A DNA stretch of 64,000 nt from CAVUNY01 sp963843535. GTDB lineage: Bacteria; Chloroflexota; Anaerolineae; Anaerolineales; Anaerolineaceae. The notes under the pieces are model-generated. The model did no database searches, was not told where the DNA came from, and saw only the letters and a program-made list of their open reading frames with translations. Position numbers and translations under genes: made by a program. The stretch spans positions 496,001 through 560,000 of the forward strand of contig CAWJKU010000001.1 of the NCBI GenBank assembly GCA_963843535.1, given 5' to 3'. Positions within the stretch are counted from its first letter, which is position 1. The number at the start of each line of letters is the position of its first letter. This document shows, in pieces, positions 53,272-62,643 of this stretch.

Positions 53272-54549
53272 ATGAGACGACTGCTATATCGTTGTGTTTT
53301 GGTTTTCTATGTAATTATGCTGACGGCCTGTGCTCCAAATGTACAGGTGACGCCTGCTGCGGCTCCAATCCCAACGGCTGGTTCCACCGGCATGGTGACC
53401 GCGCCAACTGCATCGCCCACCGCTACCGAGACTGCGGCCCCCACGGCGACCCTGGCCCCAACCGGAACCAGCCAGCCTTCGCCCACGGTCTTACCCACGG
53501 CGACGCGATCCGTATATGGGCCGGATAATTTCCCGAATAATATTAATCCGCTGACCGGTTTGCCGGTCAGCGACCCCAGCAAGCTGGCGCTGCCACCGGC
53601 GCTGATTTCGATATCGAATTTCCCGGTAACGGCACGCCCGCAGTACGGCCTTTCTGTCTCGCCGATTGTTTATGAAGTATATGTGGGCTACGGCATGACG
53701 CGCTTTCTGGCTACCGTGTATGGCGACCTGACCGCCAGTGACGGTCAGCCGGCTGTCTTCGGACCCATTCGCTCCGGCAGGCTGCCGTATGAGTCGCTGC
53801 GCATGTTAATGAACGGATTCATGCTCATCGCCAGCGGAGACGAGGGTGTTTTGGATGAACTCAAGCTCTATACCAACGTCTGGAACCCTGCCAGCAATGA
53901 TGTGAACGGGGTAGCAGTTGACAGCCGGGTGGTGGAAAACAGCGCCAGGCAGTACCTGACAGTACTGGGAAAGCCTGACCTGCACGGCCTGGTATTTGAC
54001 CCCCAACCGCCTCAAGGCGGAAAAAGCGGGGTGCAGCTGTGGGTGCCGTACGGCGGGGCAAATATGGTCATTTGGAAATATGACCCGGTCAGCGGAGGAT
54101 ACCTGCGCTACCAGGACAACTACGATGGCAACACTTACATCCAGGCTGTCGACAAACAAACCCAGGCTCCGCTTAATTTTGAGAACGTAGTGGTTCTATT
54201 TGCGCCGCATCACGCTTACCAGCAAGAAAAGATTGAAATCGGACTGGCTTTTGTCAAGCAAGCCCCGGCATTGCTGTTCCGCGATGGAAAAATGCACGAA
54301 ATTTTCTGGACCAGCCAGGACCAGGAATATTATAAAAAGACCGGAAAAGTAAACATGATGCGTTTTGTGGACGCCCAGGGTAACCCATTCCCATTAAAAC
54401 CAGGACAGACCTGGGTGGAAGTGGTGACGACAGGCTCGCCATATTTTGAAACTGCTAATTCGATGGCGTACGCCGACCTGTATAACCAGAAGGTGCCCGG
54501 ATCAGGCGCGTGGGGCGTGCAGTTCTGGCAGCCGGCGCCCGATAAATAA
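53272..54549 (+). CDS. DUF3048-domain lipoprotein (YerB-like)
   Basis: This 425-residue surface lipoprotein has a signal peptide ending in LTAC and a long threonine/proline-rich linker (about residues 25-75). A DUF3048 domain follows (NPLTGLPVSDPSKL, then RPQYGLSVSPIVYE and GPIRSGRLPY). GGAGATCGA precedes ATG 53272; an upstream in-frame start lacks a site. Function of the family is unknown. Confidence 0.85.
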   Translation: MRRLLYRCVLVFYVIMLTACAPNVQVTPAAAPIPTAGSTGMVTAPTASPTATETAAPTATLAPTGTSQPSPTVLPTATRSVYGPDNFPNNINPLTGLPVSDPSKLALPPALISISNFPVTARPQYGLSVSPIVYEVYVGYGMTRFLATVYGDLTASDGQPAVFGPIRSGRLPYESLRMLMNGFMLIASGDEGVLDELKLYTNVWNPASNDVNGVAVDSRVVENSARQYLTVLGKPDLHGLVFDPQPPQGGKSGVQLWVPYGGANMVIWKYDPVSGGYLRYQDNYDGNTYIQAVDKQTQAPLNFENVVVLFAPHHAYQQEKIEIGLAFVKQAPALLFRDGKMHEIFWTSQDQEYYKKTGKVNMMRFVDAQGNPFPLKPGQTWVEVVTTGSPYFETANSMAYADLYNQKVPGSGAWGVQFWQPAPDK

Positions 54550-54574
54550 TCGCCTTACCCACCAAAATGAGGGC

Positions 54575-54853
54575 TTAACCCCCGGCTACCGGGGGGAAAA
54601 TGTCAATCGTATCGGTTGCTGCGAGTGAAGTGCGCATTCCATTCTCCAAATATTGGATGTCGCGCCCGTTGATGAAGATATGGATGTGTCCCAGCAGCTG
54701 CCCTGAATTATCCACCAGCAGCGGGGTTAATTGCGGATGGGCATGGAGAAGCGCTTCCAGCATATCTGGCACGGATGAATTTTGCCGCAAATCGAGCTCG
54801 ATATATTTGGCGCCGGTAACCTGGCGAAACGTGGCATACAGATTAATTTTCAT
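54575..54853 (-). CDS. ThiS/MoaD-like ubiquitin-fold sulfur carrier
   Basis: This 92-residue protein ends in GG, the tail needed for thiocarboxylate formation in ThiS and MoaD. The start is MKINLYATFRQVTGAKY, and IHIFINGRDIQYL and DTIDIFPPVAGG follow. AGGAGCG precedes ATG 54853. The neighbours give no sign of molybdopterin or thiamin genes, so which sulfur pathway it serves is open. It could serve a tungsten/molybdenum enzyme. Confidence 0.85.
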   Translation of the reverse strand: MKINLYATFRQVTGAKYIELDLRQNSSVPDMLEALLHAHPQLTPLLVDNSGQLLGHIHIFINGRDIQYLENGMRTSLAATDTIDIFPPVAGG

Positions 54854-55104
54854 CGCTCCTCGCAGTCCTGATGATAATCGAAAAGTGATGAGGTGGGCCA
54901 AAAAAGGTCAATTATCCCGAACCCTTGATAATGTATAAAAATTATGGTTATTCGGATGAATGATATGGAAGATTGTATGACAAGCACGGTGACGGTTGAC
55001 ACTACCAAAGCAGTATGATCCGAATGATAATTGACTTAAGAGGATTATTTATACAGTATTTATCTGATATATAGGATAAATCTCATCCAATTAGGAGGTA
55101 GCAG

Positions 55105-55350
55105 ATGCCCCCAAAGGGACGGATAGTTGTTAACGAGGCATATTGCAAGGGATGCGAGATGTGTGTGACCGCATGCCCTCAGCATGTCATTGCCTTGTCC
55201 GCCGAGCGCATTACGGCCCGCGGATATCATCCCGCCGAACTTATCGAGGATGGTTGTACTGGATGCGCGGTTTGCGCAGTGGTATGTCCGGAGGCTGCCA
55301 TCACCGTTTATCGTGAGGCAAGCCGGATGGTTTCGCCGATTTCGGCTTAG
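55105..55350 (+). CDS. Ferredoxin subunit of 2-oxoacid:ferredoxin oxidoreductase
   Basis: This 81-residue protein carries two [4Fe-4S] clusters: CKGCEMCVTACP and CTGCAVCAVVCPE. It is the delta subunit of the following oxidoreductase. ATG 55105 follows AGGAGG. A repeated inverted motif attcggat/atccgaat flanks the upstream region at about 54950 and 55018. No promoter fits well there; TTGACT at 55031 is the best -35 candidate. Confidence 0.9.
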   Translation: MPPKGRIVVNEAYCKGCEMCVTACPQHVIALSAERITARGYHPAELIEDGCTGCAVCAVVCPEAAITVYREASRMVSPISA

Positions 55351-55361
55351 GAGGCTGATAA

Positions 55362-56480
55362 ATGGCGCGTGAACTCATGAAGGGCAATGAAGCCGTTGCT
55401 GAGGCGGCGGTGCGGGCCGGCTTGCAAGCTTATTTTGGCTACCCGATTACTCCCCAGACTGAGCTTTTAGAGTATCTTTCCAGGCGTATGCCCAATCTAG
55501 GCCGGGCTTTTGTCCAGGCGGAAAGTGAATTGGGCGCAATCAACATGGTTTACGGCGCTGCCTGTACCGGGGCGCGAGTGATGACTTCATCTTCCAGCCC
55601 GGGCGTCAGCCTGATGATGGAAGGATTATCCTATATCGCCGGTACCGAGGTGCCGATGGTTTTAGTCGATGTGATGCGCGGCGGACCGGGATTGGGTAAC
55701 ATTGCCCCGGCGCAAGCTGATTACAACCAGATCGTGCACGGTGGGGGTCACGGCGATTACCACCAGATCGTGTTAGCACCCGCCAGTGTGCAGGAATCGA
55801 TCGATCTCACCGTACTGTCGTTTGACCTGGCAGAAAAATATCGATCGATCGCCGTGGTGCTGTCCGATGGTGCGTTAGGGCAGATGATGGAACCGGCGGA
55901 GCTTCCTCCGATGATACCGATCAAGACCTCCGTCCCTGACTGGGCCGTAAACGGCGCGATGGGTCGCGAACGTCGTTTCCTTTCCTCAATTTATCTAAAT
56001 CCTCCAGAAGAAGAAGAGGCAAACATTCGCCTGGCGCGGCGTTGGCAGGAAGTCCAGAAGAATGAGATCCGCTTCAAAGAATATTATCTCGATGACGCCG
56101 AATTTCTGGTCGTTGGGTTTGGCTCATCCGGGCGAGTCGCGCTTTCAGCCGTCCGCCAGGCCCGGGCTGAAGGAATTCGAGTTGGGCTGCTGCGCCCAAT
56201 TTCGCTCAGCCCATTCCCTGAGGCTATTCTTGACGAATTAAGCAAAAAGGTGGACGGCATTCTGGTGGTAGAAATGAATACCGGGCAAATGTTGGAAGAT
56301 GTCCGTCATGCCACGCATGACCAGGTGCCGGTCGAATTCTTTGCCCGCCTGGGAGGTATCATGCCTCTTCCGGATGAGGTCTTGAGAGAGATCCACCGCT
56401 TGGTGAAGGGTCCTCGCACCCTGACAGGCCATCCCCGCGACCGATGGTTGGAGCGGGCAGCAAATTTGAGCTGGAATTGA
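55362..56480 (+). CDS. 2-oxoacid:ferredoxin oxidoreductase, alpha subunit
   Basis: This 372-residue subunit has the N-terminal pyrimidine-binding region (GNEAVAEAAVRAGLQAYFGYPITPQ) and the segments MTSSSSPGVSLMMEGLSYI and RGGPGLGNIAPAQADYNQ. It belongs to the four-subunit KorA/VorB type. The substrate may be 2-oxoglutarate or a branched-chain oxoacid such as 2-oxoisovalerate. AGGAGG precedes ATG 55362, 11 bases after the ferredoxin gene. Confidence 0.88.
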   Translation: MARELMKGNEAVAEAAVRAGLQAYFGYPITPQTELLEYLSRRMPNLGRAFVQAESELGAINMVYGAACTGARVMTSSSSPGVSLMMEGLSYIAGTEVPMVLVDVMRGGPGLGNIAPAQADYNQIVHGGGHGDYHQIVLAPASVQESIDLTVLSFDLAEKYRSIAVVLSDGALGQMMEPAELPPMIPIKTSVPDWAVNGAMGRERRFLSSIYLNPPEEEEANIRLARRWQEVQKNEIRFKEYYLDDAEFLVVGFGSSGRVALSAVRQARAEGIRVGLLRPISLSPFPEAILDELSKKVDGILVVEMNTGQMLEDVRHATHDQVPVEFFARLGGIMPLPDEVLREIHRLVKGPRTLTGHPRDRWLERAANLSWN

Positions 56481-56497
56481 TTTGAGGAGCAGGAAGC

Positions 56498-57283
56498 ATG
56501 GTGACAACGAATGCCGAATTTGTGGAAAAGGTTGTTTACGAGCGTCCGGAATCCTTTACTGATGCCAATACTCATTACTGCCCGGGCTGTACGCACGGCA
56601 TAGCCCACCGCCTGGTGGCGGAGGTGATTGATGAGATGGGCATTCGCGAAAAGACGATAGGGGTGGCCTCGGTCGGCTGTTCTGTTTTTTCCTACAATTA
56701 CTTCAATTTTGATTTTGTCCAGGCCCCACATGGGCGCGCGCCTGCCATGGCAACAGGTGTCAAACGTGTGCTGCCGGACCGGGCGGTGTTCACCTACCAG
56801 GGCGATGGGGATATGGCTTCGATCGGCATGGGTGAAATTGTGGCCGCGGCAGCCAGGGGCGAAAATATCTCTGTGATTTTCATCAACAACACCAATTACG
56901 GAATGACCGGGGGCCAGATGGCGCCTACCACACTGCCCGGGCAGCGGACCACCACCTCGCCTAACGGGCGGGATGTGGAACAAATGGGATATCCTATCCA
57001 GGCTGCTGAGCTGCTGGCGACCCTGGAAGGCGCTTCATACATCGTTCGCCGTTCCCTGCACGACGCCAAAAATATACGCCTGGCAAAGAAAGCCATCCGC
57101 AACGCGTTTGAAACCCAGATGCGCGGCCTGGGATTCTCGATGGTTGAGCTGCTTTCCATCTGCCCGACAAATTGGGGCATGACCCCCCAGGATTCGGTCC
57201 ATTGGCTGGAAGACCATATGATCCCCTACTATCCACTCATCGATTTGAAGGTCCATCCAACGATCGCGCAAGCCAGGTTCTAA
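56498..57283 (+). CDS. 2-oxoacid:ferredoxin oxidoreductase, beta subunit (TPP-binding)
   Basis: This 261-residue subunit binds thiamin diphosphate (GDGDMASIGMGEIVAAAARG then NNTNYGMTGGQ). It has the cysteine in CPGCTHGIAHRL and VGCSVFSYNYFNFD. The C-terminal SICPTNWGM is typical of KOR/VOR proteins. It is co-transcribed with the alpha subunit. Confidence 0.9.
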   Translation: MVTTNAEFVEKVVYERPESFTDANTHYCPGCTHGIAHRLVAEVIDEMGIREKTIGVASVGCSVFSYNYFNFDFVQAPHGRAPAMATGVKRVLPDRAVFTYQGDGDMASIGMGEIVAAAARGENISVIFINNTNYGMTGGQMAPTTLPGQRTTTSPNGRDVEQMGYPIQAAELLATLEGASYIVRRSLHDAKNIRLAKKAIRNAFETQMRGLGFSMVELLSICPTNWGMTPQDSVHWLEDHMIPYYPLIDLKVHPTIAQARF

Positions 57284-57296
57284 AGAGAGGAAACCC

Positions 57297-57845
57297 ATGC
57301 AGACAGAAATTACCATTTCGGGTTTTGGCGGTCAGGGTGTGCTATTTACCGGCCAACTGCTGGCGTACGCAGCCATGGATTTTGGCCTGGAAGTGACCTG
57401 GATCCCTTCCTATGGACCTGAGATGCGCGGCGGTACGGCAAATTGCACAGTGATCATATCCGATGAAGAAATTGGCGCGCCTATGGTGGCGAATCCTTCG
57501 GCGGTGATGGCCTTCAACCGGCCGTCATTGGATAAATTTGAGGATGTCGTCAGGCCGGGGGGTGTATTGGTGGTAAACAGCTCGATGGTAGACCGTCCGG
57601 CAACCCGAACCGGGATTAAGGCTGTTCAACTGCCTGCCAGCGAGATTGCAGAGCGGATTGGCGATAAACGCCTGACCAATATGGTGATGTTAGGCGCTCT
57701 GCTGGCAAACCTGCCGGTGCTGCCTATCGAAGCCCTGGAGCGCGCGATCAATGAGCATACCCCGGCGCGCCACGCGCGTTTGATTCCCCTTAATTTGCTG
57801 GCCATTCGCGAAGGCGCCGCGTTTCAGAAAGTAAGCATGAGTTAA
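57297..57845 (+). CDS. 2-oxoacid:ferredoxin oxidoreductase, gamma subunit
   Basis: This 182-residue subunit has the GFGGQGVLFTGQLLA motif and YGPEMRGGTANCTVIISDEEIG. It is the last gene of the operon: ferredoxin, alpha, beta, gamma. A hairpin with a T-run follows. Confidence 0.92.
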   Translation: MQTEITISGFGGQGVLFTGQLLAYAAMDFGLEVTWIPSYGPEMRGGTANCTVIISDEEIGAPMVANPSAVMAFNRPSLDKFEDVVRPGGVLVVNSSMVDRPATRTGIKAVQLPASEIAERIGDKRLTNMVMLGALLANLPVLPIEALERAINEHTPARHARLIPLNLLAIREGAAFQKVSMS

Positions 57846-57865
57846 GCAAAACAGGTGATAGATTA

Positions 57866-57911
57866 GGGAGAATATGGGCGGTGAAGCCGCATATTCTCCC
57901 AAATTTTTTTT
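57866..57911 (+). terminator. Terminator of the oxidoreductase operon
   Basis: The stem gggagaatatg/catattctccc with an inner ggc/gcc pair is followed by AAATTTTTTTT, so it is a strong rho-independent terminator. It may also serve the convergent minus-strand gene. Confidence 0.85.
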
Positions 57912-57924
57912 CTACTGTTTCTGT

Positions 57925-59187
57925 TCAATTTTGGATCAGGCTGACAAATGCCCCATCTGCTAATTTTTGCGGTGTGCCGCCGTTGCGGTTGAATAACCAG
58001 ATGCTGATCAATGCGCCTTCAAAGCGTTGAGCGATAAATTGGTCTTCATTGATCCAGGCCTTGACATGATAAAAGCCTTTCGCGACCGACCCCAGAATTT
58101 TCGGCGAGGTTCCACCATTTTGAACAATGGCAACGGTCCCAAGCTCGTCAATCCCATCCCCACGGGCATACGCGAACGCCATATACGCTCCAGAGGGAGA
58201 CCAGACGGGGCTGCCCACCTGGTTTTGTTCAGCCTGGCGTGAGATAGACACCACTTTATTGTTCGCAAGCTGAATATAAGATAAAGTACCGGACTGGCCA
58301 TCGGCGCAAGAGCTGGTGACAACTGACAGGTCGGGGGATATCTCGCTCAAGCATAAAACACCGGCCCCGATGCCAGGTGTAAGGTTGGTCAATTTATTGG
58401 TGGATGGATCAAAGACATGGATCCCGGCGAACCCAGTAAACAGGATGTACCCGCCGATGCCGGTGGGTGAATCGGTGTAAAGCAGCCGGCCATCCGGCAG
58501 CCACCGGTAGGGTCTCAGCACCAGCCATTTGGTATTGTTGGCGGAATCAATGCGCGTGATGCTTTTGGCATTTGTGCCGTCGATATTGGCCAACCATAGT
58601 TCACTGGAAGGATTGGTGCCGGCGTAGCCGTCTTCCGACCAGGCGATGCGTTTTCCATCCGGCGAAATGACAAAAGTGAGGGCATCGTTGGCGGGAATAT
58701 AACTCAATTTTTGTGCGGTGCCTTTAATATCTATCTGGATGATAGTCTTTTCTTCTTGTTTGACATAATATATTGAGTTGTTTGCCCACTGTCCTTCGTT
58801 AACCCCTAGATATTCTGCGCCAGGCAGCTGTAATTTGATATTGAGCGGGTTGCCAGCAAGGTCGTACCCCGTGATGGTTTCACTCTGTTTGTCATATACG
58901 ATAAAGCCCTTGTATAGCGCCTTGGGTGTGGGGACGGCAGCGATCGGGGTCGCGGATGGGATACGTGATAGTGTAGCCGTTAGTGTGGGCATCACCGTGG
59001 CGGTGGCAGGCAGCGGGGACGAGGTTGACATGATCGTGGGGGCAGAAGTGCGCGTGGGGAGGAAAACAGCTGTGGCTGTGGCGGTGGGGGTAAAGGCAGG
59101 CAAGGTACAGGCTGCCAGCAGTAGGGCTACGGACGCGAGCAGGACGGCGATCGCTGCTGCGGATTTCAAACGACTCATTTTCTTCAA
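57925..59187 (-). CDS. Lipoprotein with beta-propeller-like repeats (TolB-like)
   Basis: This 420-residue lipoprotein has a signal peptide ending in LLAAC, a threonine-rich linker (residues 30-88) and a repeat region. WD40/TolB-like repeats are visible: ISPDGKRIAWSEDG, RWLPDGRLLYTD, VWSPSGAYMAFAYA. The start is TTG 59187 with GGGAGG six bases before it; an in-frame ATG at 59178 is the alternative. The ligand is unknown. Confidence 0.8.
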   Translation of the reverse strand: MKKMSRLKSAAAIAVLLASVALLLAACTLPAFTPTATATAVFLPTRTSAPTIMSTSSPLPATATVMPTLTATLSRIPSATPIAAVPTPKALYKGFIVYDKQSETITGYDLAGNPLNIKLQLPGAEYLGVNEGQWANNSIYYVKQEEKTIIQIDIKGTAQKLSYIPANDALTFVISPDGKRIAWSEDGYAGTNPSSELWLANIDGTNAKSITRIDSANNTKWLVLRPYRWLPDGRLLYTDSPTGIGGYILFTGFAGIHVFDPSTNKLTNLTPGIGAGVLCLSEISPDLSVVTSSCADGQSGTLSYIQLANNKVVSISRQAEQNQVGSPVWSPSGAYMAFAYARGDGIDELGTVAIVQNGGTSPKILGSVAKGFYHVKAWINEDQFIAQRFEGALISIWLFNRNGGTPQKLADGAFVSLIQN

Positions 59188-59289
59188 CTTTTTCCTCCCA
59201 AAATGATGATCTAGTTAATATAAAATATAACCCATTTTTTCGCAAATGGAATGAAAGAGGGAAGCGCTAATATAGTTTTGGCATGAAAA

Positions 59290-59311
59290 GAACCGCCGTG
59301 TTGGCGGTCCT
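59290..59311 (-). terminator. Terminator after the UbiA-family gene
   Basis: The stem accgcc-gtgtt-ggcggt lies about 50 bases beyond the ubiA-like stop. On the minus strand it is followed by TTCTTTT. Confidence 0.65.
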
Positions 59312-59359
59312 TCGCTTTGCGTGAAATCGGCCAAATAGAAATCTCTGTATCACATGAGC

Positions 59360-60349
59360 TTAATGGATGAATATGGACAGGATCAATCCTAACAAGAAAA
59401 ACATGCCGAAAGAGCGATTGTGATAGAAAGAAGTGGCGGAAAACCAGAGAGGCCATGTTCCGGGGGCGTAATCCGCCGGTGCTTGTTCGGGCTTGGGGTT
59501 CTTGTAGACATTCCAGACTGATTTCCATGTGTAAAAAGCCAGAAAAACAGCCAGCATCACTGGCGAAAAATATCCGGTGATCACCAGGACAACCACCAGC
59601 AGATACATCAAGGCGATCATCGTAAAAACAGCGTAGCGAGCTATCTTTTCTCCAAGAATCACGGGCATGGTATGGATCCGTTTGGCGGCATCCTGGGGAA
59701 GTTTATCGATATGTTTCCCGAATATTACCGTTGTAGGCCCAAGGGCATAAGGCAGGCTGGCAAGAACCACATTCCAATCCCAGGCGCCTGTAATGACAAA
59801 ATAGCCACCACCGACCATCAACGGTCCCCAAATTAAAACCACGGCAAGCTCACCCAGACCGATGTATTTGAGTGGCCAGGTGTAAAAGAGGACAAAGACC
59901 GCTCCGGCGAGCATCAGCAGCAGGGCAGTGGTGCCGCCATAAATGATTAGCGGGATGCCGGCAGCGACTGCGATCAAACCGGTGATGCCGGCATAGGTGA
60001 GCAGCTCACGCTCGCTCATCAATCCGCTTTGCAGGGGCTGGGGACCATACTGCGTCCGGAAATAGTTATCCTTATCGACACCGCGTTTAAAGTCGGTGTA
60101 GTCATTTAAGAGGTTATTGGTGGCATGGGCAAAAATTAAACCGAATACCAGCAGCAGCCAACGGCCAAGATCAAACTGCCCGGCGCGCAGCGCCAGCAGG
60201 CCCGGGATAGCTGCCGAAATAAAGGTCATGATTAACACCGCGGCGCGTGTTGAGATCAACCAGCGCGAAATCACATCGAGCCGCAGCCATTCCTCCCGGT
60301 TGATCCGAGGGATGATGCGCAGCGCTTTCCACCACATTGATACATTCAT
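59360..60349 (-). CDS. UbiA-family prenyltransferase (possibly MenA)
   Basis: This 329-residue integral membrane enzyme has the prenyl-diphosphate motif NNLLNDYTDFKRGVD, containing NDxxDxxxD, and the second aspartate-rich motif FGKHIDKLPQDAAKR. It may be 1,4-dihydroxy-2-naphthoate polyprenyltransferase (MenA) for menaquinone, but other quinone or lipid roles are possible. ATG 60349 is taken; the upstream frame is not supported. No men genes are adjacent. Confidence 0.8.
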   Translation of the reverse strand: MNVSMWWKALRIIPRINREEWLRLDVISRWLISTRAAVLIMTFISAAIPGLLALRAGQFDLGRWLLLVFGLIFAHATNNLLNDYTDFKRGVDKDNYFRTQYGPQPLQSGLMSERELLTYAGITGLIAVAAGIPLIIYGGTTALLLMLAGAVFVLFYTWPLKYIGLGELAVVLIWGPLMVGGGYFVITGAWDWNVVLASLPYALGPTTVIFGKHIDKLPQDAAKRIHTMPVILGEKIARYAVFTMIALMYLLVVVLVITGYFSPVMLAVFLAFYTWKSVWNVYKNPKPEQAPADYAPGTWPLWFSATSFYHNRSFGMFFLLGLILSIFIH

Positions 60350-60529
60350 GGGTTCACCTTTCTCCAGACGAGTCAAGCAATCGACAAACATAAATAGAGT
60401 AATATTTAGCACTAATAGGGTAAAGCATGTGTGAATTCTAATACAAATTGAAAAATATTCAAGGCGGAAATATGAAAAAACCACCCAATTTCTGTTCAGA
60501 TGGTTTTGCGAATTTCTATAACGAACGCG

Positions 60530-61282
60530 TTATTTTTCGCCCTCGTTGCAGGGCAGGTAAATCACCCCTTCTGCAGGATCCCCATACGCGTTGAGCCGCT
60601 GAGGGGTGTGAGCGGCCAGCCAGGCAACCAGGGCCGCCATCAGTGCGTTCTGTTCGCTGGATGTATGGAGATCATCAAAGGGCAGTATGCTGTGTAAAAG
60701 CTTGTGGCGAGTAATTTCTTCAAAAAAAATCATCGCGTCAGGTACGGGAAGATGCTGGTCGCGCAAGACAAGCTGGCGCTGGATTCGCCCTTCAAGAGTG
60801 CCGCCGCGAAATGGGGCAACCCCGAGCAGGGCCTGGTAACAGGCATCCGCCTGTGTCTCGAGCCAGGTGAGCGGATTGTCAGAAGGATAAGCGGCATAAC
60901 CCAGGGTTTGCAGCTGGTTACAAAGGGTAAATCCCCGCCTCATCCATCCCTGGCAGCGTTCCGGGTCAGATAATGTGCGCGGGACATGAAAACCAATCTG
61001 GCGCAGCTCAAACTCCGCCAGGCGCAGATTGTGCGTCCAGTGCACGTTGGATTGGGTCTCCAATTCGGAGATCGGCTGCTGGAGAAGGGCGAGGCCTTGA
61101 TTGGGAGCGGGCGGGGCATTAATTGCGATCACAGCATAGGTTTGGCCTGAGGCGTAAGCGATCATTTCGGCCAGAGGGCCGGAGCTGAGCGCGACCAAAT
61201 GTCTATCTTCATCCAGAGCCGCCAGGGAATAAGGCGGGGAGCCTGGAAAAGAATCAATGCCTATGAAAAGCTGAGGACTCAT
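60530..61282 (-). CDS. DUF429-family protein
   Basis: This 250-residue protein matches the DUF429 family (RNase H-like fold), with GIDSFPGSPPYSLAALD at the start, IAINAPPAP and a helical C-terminus with NALMAALVAWLA. ATG 61282 is chosen over an upstream frame. Function is unknown. Confidence 0.75.
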   Translation of the reverse strand: MSPQLFIGIDSFPGSPPYSLAALDEDRHLVALSSGPLAEMIAYASGQTYAVIAINAPPAPNQGLALLQQPISELETQSNVHWTHNLRLAEFELRQIGFHVPRTLSDPERCQGWMRRGFTLCNQLQTLGYAAYPSDNPLTWLETQADACYQALLGVAPFRGGTLEGRIQRQLVLRDQHLPVPDAMIFFEEITRHKLLHSILPFDDLHTSSEQNALMAALVAWLAAHTPQRLNAYGDPAEGVIYLPCNEGEK

Positions 61283-61431
61283 CGCTTCAAGTTTAGCTGA
61301 ATTCCTAACTTGAGGCAACCGTATTCACACCCGGAGTTGAAGATAGAGGCATCAGCTGAACGATCCGGATGCAGCGAAATGCGGAAAAGGCAAACCAAGC
61401 GAAATTATTATCAGTCCGAACTTTTGTTAAA

Positions 61432-61827
61432 TTAATATCCGGGCTGGACGATCGTGACTTTACCGAGCAGGCCGTCTTCCAACTGGCCGGGCAGGGTGGA
61501 GGTAACGCTGTACTCTCCAGGCGCAGCCGGAGAGGTGAATGTGACGGTTTTGCTTTCACCCGCTGACACCGAAAATTTCAATATCAGTTTATCTTCATCA
61601 TCCCCATCGTAAGGTTCAGAAGGTGGGTCGATGAGCAGGGCCCATTCACGCTCCTCCATGGTCGAGTTAGATAATTTCAAAGTGATTTCCTGGCCGCCTG
61701 GAATGCGCCATTGGGAAGGGGTGTAGCGATCTGTGCCGATCACGGCTTCGATTTGGGTCATGGTGAGTGATCCCCGGCTGCTGCAAGCTGTTAGAAAACA
61801 CAACAATACAAAAATGATCTTACGCAC
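61432..61827 (-). CDS. Cupredoxin-like lipoprotein
   Basis: This 131-residue lipoprotein has a lipobox (LTAC) and a beta-rich domain like cupredoxins (ITLKLSNSTMEEREWALLI, then TFTSPAAPGEYSVTSTLPG). The classic copper ligands (His-Cys-His-Met) are not apparent, so it may bind no copper. The start is GTG 61827. Confidence 0.7.
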   Translation of the reverse strand: MRKIIFVLLCFLTACSSRGSLTMTQIEAVIGTDRYTPSQWRIPGGQEITLKLSNSTMEEREWALLIDPPSEPYDGDDEDKLILKFSVSAGESKTVTFTSPAAPGEYSVTSTLPGQLEDGLLGKVTIVQPGY

Positions 61828-61870
61828 GATTGTATTTTACTCAAAACCGGCGGAGCGGATGAGAATTTTT

Positions 61871-62485
61871 TTATTGGTAATTCTGGTAAATTTTTAGCAC
61901 CAGGTCGGCGTAATAATAGCCGACATCCATGGGACCGTAGGAACGGAGGCCGCTGCGCAGGTTGCCGGTCTTTTTCACCAATCCTGCCAGCATACGTACT
62001 CCGTAAGATATGTTGTATTCTGGATCAAACAGTTCGTCCATCGTGGGTCGAGAGGAAAAACAAGGCCGCCCATTGCATTGAAAGCTGGCTGCCAACCCAT
62101 CGCGCGGCATAACCTGCATCAGGCCGACGGCACCGCTTTTCGAGTAGGCTTTCGGGTTTCCACCACTTTCCTGCAGCATGACAGCCGCGATTAACTTCGC
62201 GTCCATGCCTGCTTGCCCGGCATATTTTTCGATCAGCGAGCACCATTGGCGGACGGCTGCCGGGTATTTGGCTGGCAGAGCACAATCCTTTGACGGCTGG
62301 CTTGCGGTTGGTTTGGCAGCTGCCGCTTTTTGAGCTGTGGTGGGGGAAACAGTCGGTTGAGCCAAAGTGGGAGTGGGCGCCGCTGCCAGGACCGTCTCGG
62401 TGGTGTTCGCCATGCTGGCGAAGAAGACGATGCAGAGTATTCCCAGTAAGATTGATGGAAAAAGAGCAAATTGTACGCGGTTCAT
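61871..62485 (-). CDS. Lytic transglycosylase, SLT domain
   Basis: This 204-residue secreted enzyme cleaves peptidoglycan. An N-terminal signal/anchor helix (residues 8-26) and an alanine/threonine/proline linker precede the SLT domain. The catalytic glutamate is in QESGGNPKAYS, followed by GAVGLMQVMP and later NISYGVRMLAGL. Cysteines (two pairs) might form disulfides. This implies a peptidoglycan wall. Confidence 0.9.
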   Translation of the reverse strand: MNRVQFALFPSILLGILCIVFFASMANTTETVLAAAPTPTLAQPTVSPTTAQKAAAAKPTASQPSKDCALPAKYPAAVRQWCSLIEKYAGQAGMDAKLIAAVMLQESGGNPKAYSKSGAVGLMQVMPRDGLAASFQCNGRPCFSSRPTMDELFDPEYNISYGVRMLAGLVKKTGNLRSGLRSYGPMDVGYYYADLVLKIYQNYQ

Positions 62486-62600
62486 GTGTAGTCCCTACTG
62501 GTAAAAGTAATTTTGGTTAAGTGAATTATAGCAAATTTGTTCTATTTAAGCAAGCATTTCTAGAACAAGCCGCGATATTCTCATTTACTTTTTTGATATT

Positions 62601-62643
62601 CGGGTGTTTTTCGAAGCGCCGAAGGCGCTTCGAAAAACACCCG
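62601..62643 (-). terminator. Hairpin after the membrane glycosyltransferase-like gene
   Basis: A perfect 20-bp stem (cgggtgtttttcgaagcgcc and its complement) closes on GAA. It lies about 90 bases beyond the stop. No T-run follows. It belongs to the GGTGTTTT-type hairpin set. Confidence 0.6.
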
